Of a DNA stretch of 5,561 bases, positions 5,327 to 5,561 are shown piece after piece (position 1 is the first letter of the stretch; the number at the start of each line of letters is the position of its first letter). The notes under the pieces are model-generated. The model saw only the letters and a list, made by a program, of their open reading frames with translations. It did not search any database and was not told where the DNA came from. This DNA comes from Planctomycetota bacterium (GTDB lineage: Bacteria > Planctomycetota > B129-G9): positions 1 through 5,561 of the forward strand of contig JAUXGI010000102.1 in NCBI GenBank assembly GCA_030622295.1, in the 5' to 3' direction. Position numbers and translations under genes: made by a program.

Positions 5327-5374
5327 GCCTGCCTCAGGCGGATTGCCTGTTGTGCTGACGGGGGTCAGACCCCC
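5327..5374. repeat. Palindromes downstream of the STAS gene, incl. GGGGGTCAGACCCCC
   Basis: GCCTG-CCT-CAGGC (5327-5339) is a small hairpin containing the GCCTCAGGCGGAT sequence shared with 290-306. Then GGGGGTC-A-GACCCCC (5360-5374) is a perfect palindrome containing the fourth copy of the 11-mer found at 1360 and 4380. These are dispersed palindromic repeats. They could slow or end transcription after the operon, but no T-tract follows, so I do not call a terminator. Confidence 0.6.
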
Positions 5375-5412
5375 CGAGCCTCGCGGGTTAATTCGCTTTT
5401 CTCACAAGCGCA

Positions 5413-5470
5413 ATGTAGGGAACGGCCTTTAGGCCGTTCCGGGGGACGGTCTAAAGACCGTCCCCTACAT
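5413..5470. repeat. Head-to-head REP pair (BIME-like element)
   Basis: Two adjacent hairpins are present: stem 5419-5428/5431-5440 with loop TT, and stem 5442-5452/5455-5465 with loop AA. They are enclosed by ATGTAGGG (5413-5420) and its complement CCCTACAT (5463-5470). Each unit carries GTAG at its outer edge (5415-5418; CTAC at 5465-5468), as in known REP sequences mobilised by RAYT (Y1 HUH) transposases. The second hairpin is an inverted copy of the first. The stem differences are two paired substitutions (A-T to G-C, C-G to T-A), so base pairing is preserved. No RAYT gene is present in the window. Confidence 0.7.
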
Positions 5471-5497
5471 CTACCTATGTGCGCACCGCAAAATCCT

Positions 5498-5515
5498 GGT
5501 GGGAAATGCGGGTTA
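5498..5515 (-). repeat. Short dispersed repeat, right copy
   Basis: This is the reverse complement of 169-186 with two mismatches. It lies just right of the REP pair. The two copies point toward each other across the whole gene block. Confidence 0.4.
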
Positions 5516-5551
5516 AATCCCGGCCCGAAAGCCGTTTCCTTCTAGGGATTT
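5515..5551. repeat. Nested inverted repeat at the right edge
   Basis: AAATCCC (5515-5521) pairs with GGGATTT (5545-5551), enclosing a small CGGC/GCCG hairpin (5521-5524 with 5531-5534). It is probably part of the repeat cluster and its boundary may lie outside the window. Confidence 0.35.
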
Positions 5552-5561
5552 CACGCCTTCC

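Noticed and set aside
5360..5400. GGGGGTCAGACCCCC as an intrinsic terminator of the operon
   Set aside because: No T-tract follows directly; the TTTT at 5397 is over 20 bases away. It fits the dispersed motif better.
1..5561. CRISPR array, tRNA, rRNA or prophage genes
   Set aside because: There are no regularly spaced repeats, no tRNA-like cloverleaf or T-arm motif and no phage structural genes. The only tandem-like repeats are the few hairpin units described.

Overview
The window is a GC-rich chromosomal piece from a bacterium with no phage, plasmid or CRISPR signature. The sequence alone does not fix the taxonomy. The HNH protein at the left, the HAMP/PP2C partner-switching genes and the many short palindromic intergenic repeats resemble what is seen in environmental lineages such as Planctomycetes, Omnitrophota or deltaproteobacteria-like groups, but this is an impression, not an assignment.

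Layout. Positions 1-571 hold no gene I can defend. They contain several short palindromes, a good extended -10 promoter (468-495), and one arm of an inverted repeat (314-407). A stand-alone HNH endonuclease-family gene follows (572-1195), with a hairpin/T-rich terminator immediately after its stop. Positions 1204-1340 carry the other arm of the inverted repeat plus a further partial direct copy. All other genes lie on the + strand: pgsA (1420-2064), pgpA (2051-2557, 14 bp overlap), a membrane HAMP-PP2C/SpoIIE phosphatase of RsbU type (2566-4329), an RsbW-type HATPase serine kinase/anti-sigma factor (4508-4915) and an RsbV-type STAS antagonist (4931-5317). The tail (5318-5561) is non-coding and contains palindromes and a head-to-head REP pair (BIME-like).

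How the genes work together. PgsA makes phosphatidylglycerophosphate from CDP-diacylglycerol and glycerol-3-phosphate. PgpA dephosphorylates it to phosphatidylglycerol, so the two are consecutive steps. The last three genes form a complete partner-switching cassette: a transmembrane sensor-phosphatase that would dephosphorylate the STAS protein, a kinase that would phosphorylate it, and the STAS switch protein. No sigma factor is adjacent, so the output is encoded elsewhere. The very tight pgsA-pgpA-phosphatase junctions suggest that acidic phospholipid synthesis and the signalling cassette are co-transcribed at least in part.

The most unusual content is in the spacers. There is a pair of ~95 bp hairpin-bounded inverted repeats bracketing the HNH gene, a hairpin-plus-tail repeat whose stems differ in sequence but not in structure, and an 11-mer (GGGGGTCAGAC) that recurs in the intergenic spacers. 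There is also a REP pair whose hairpins differ only by compensated base-pair changes, with GTAG at each outer edge. Nothing here is clearly a new defence or mobile system, but the repeat families deserve a genome-wide look.
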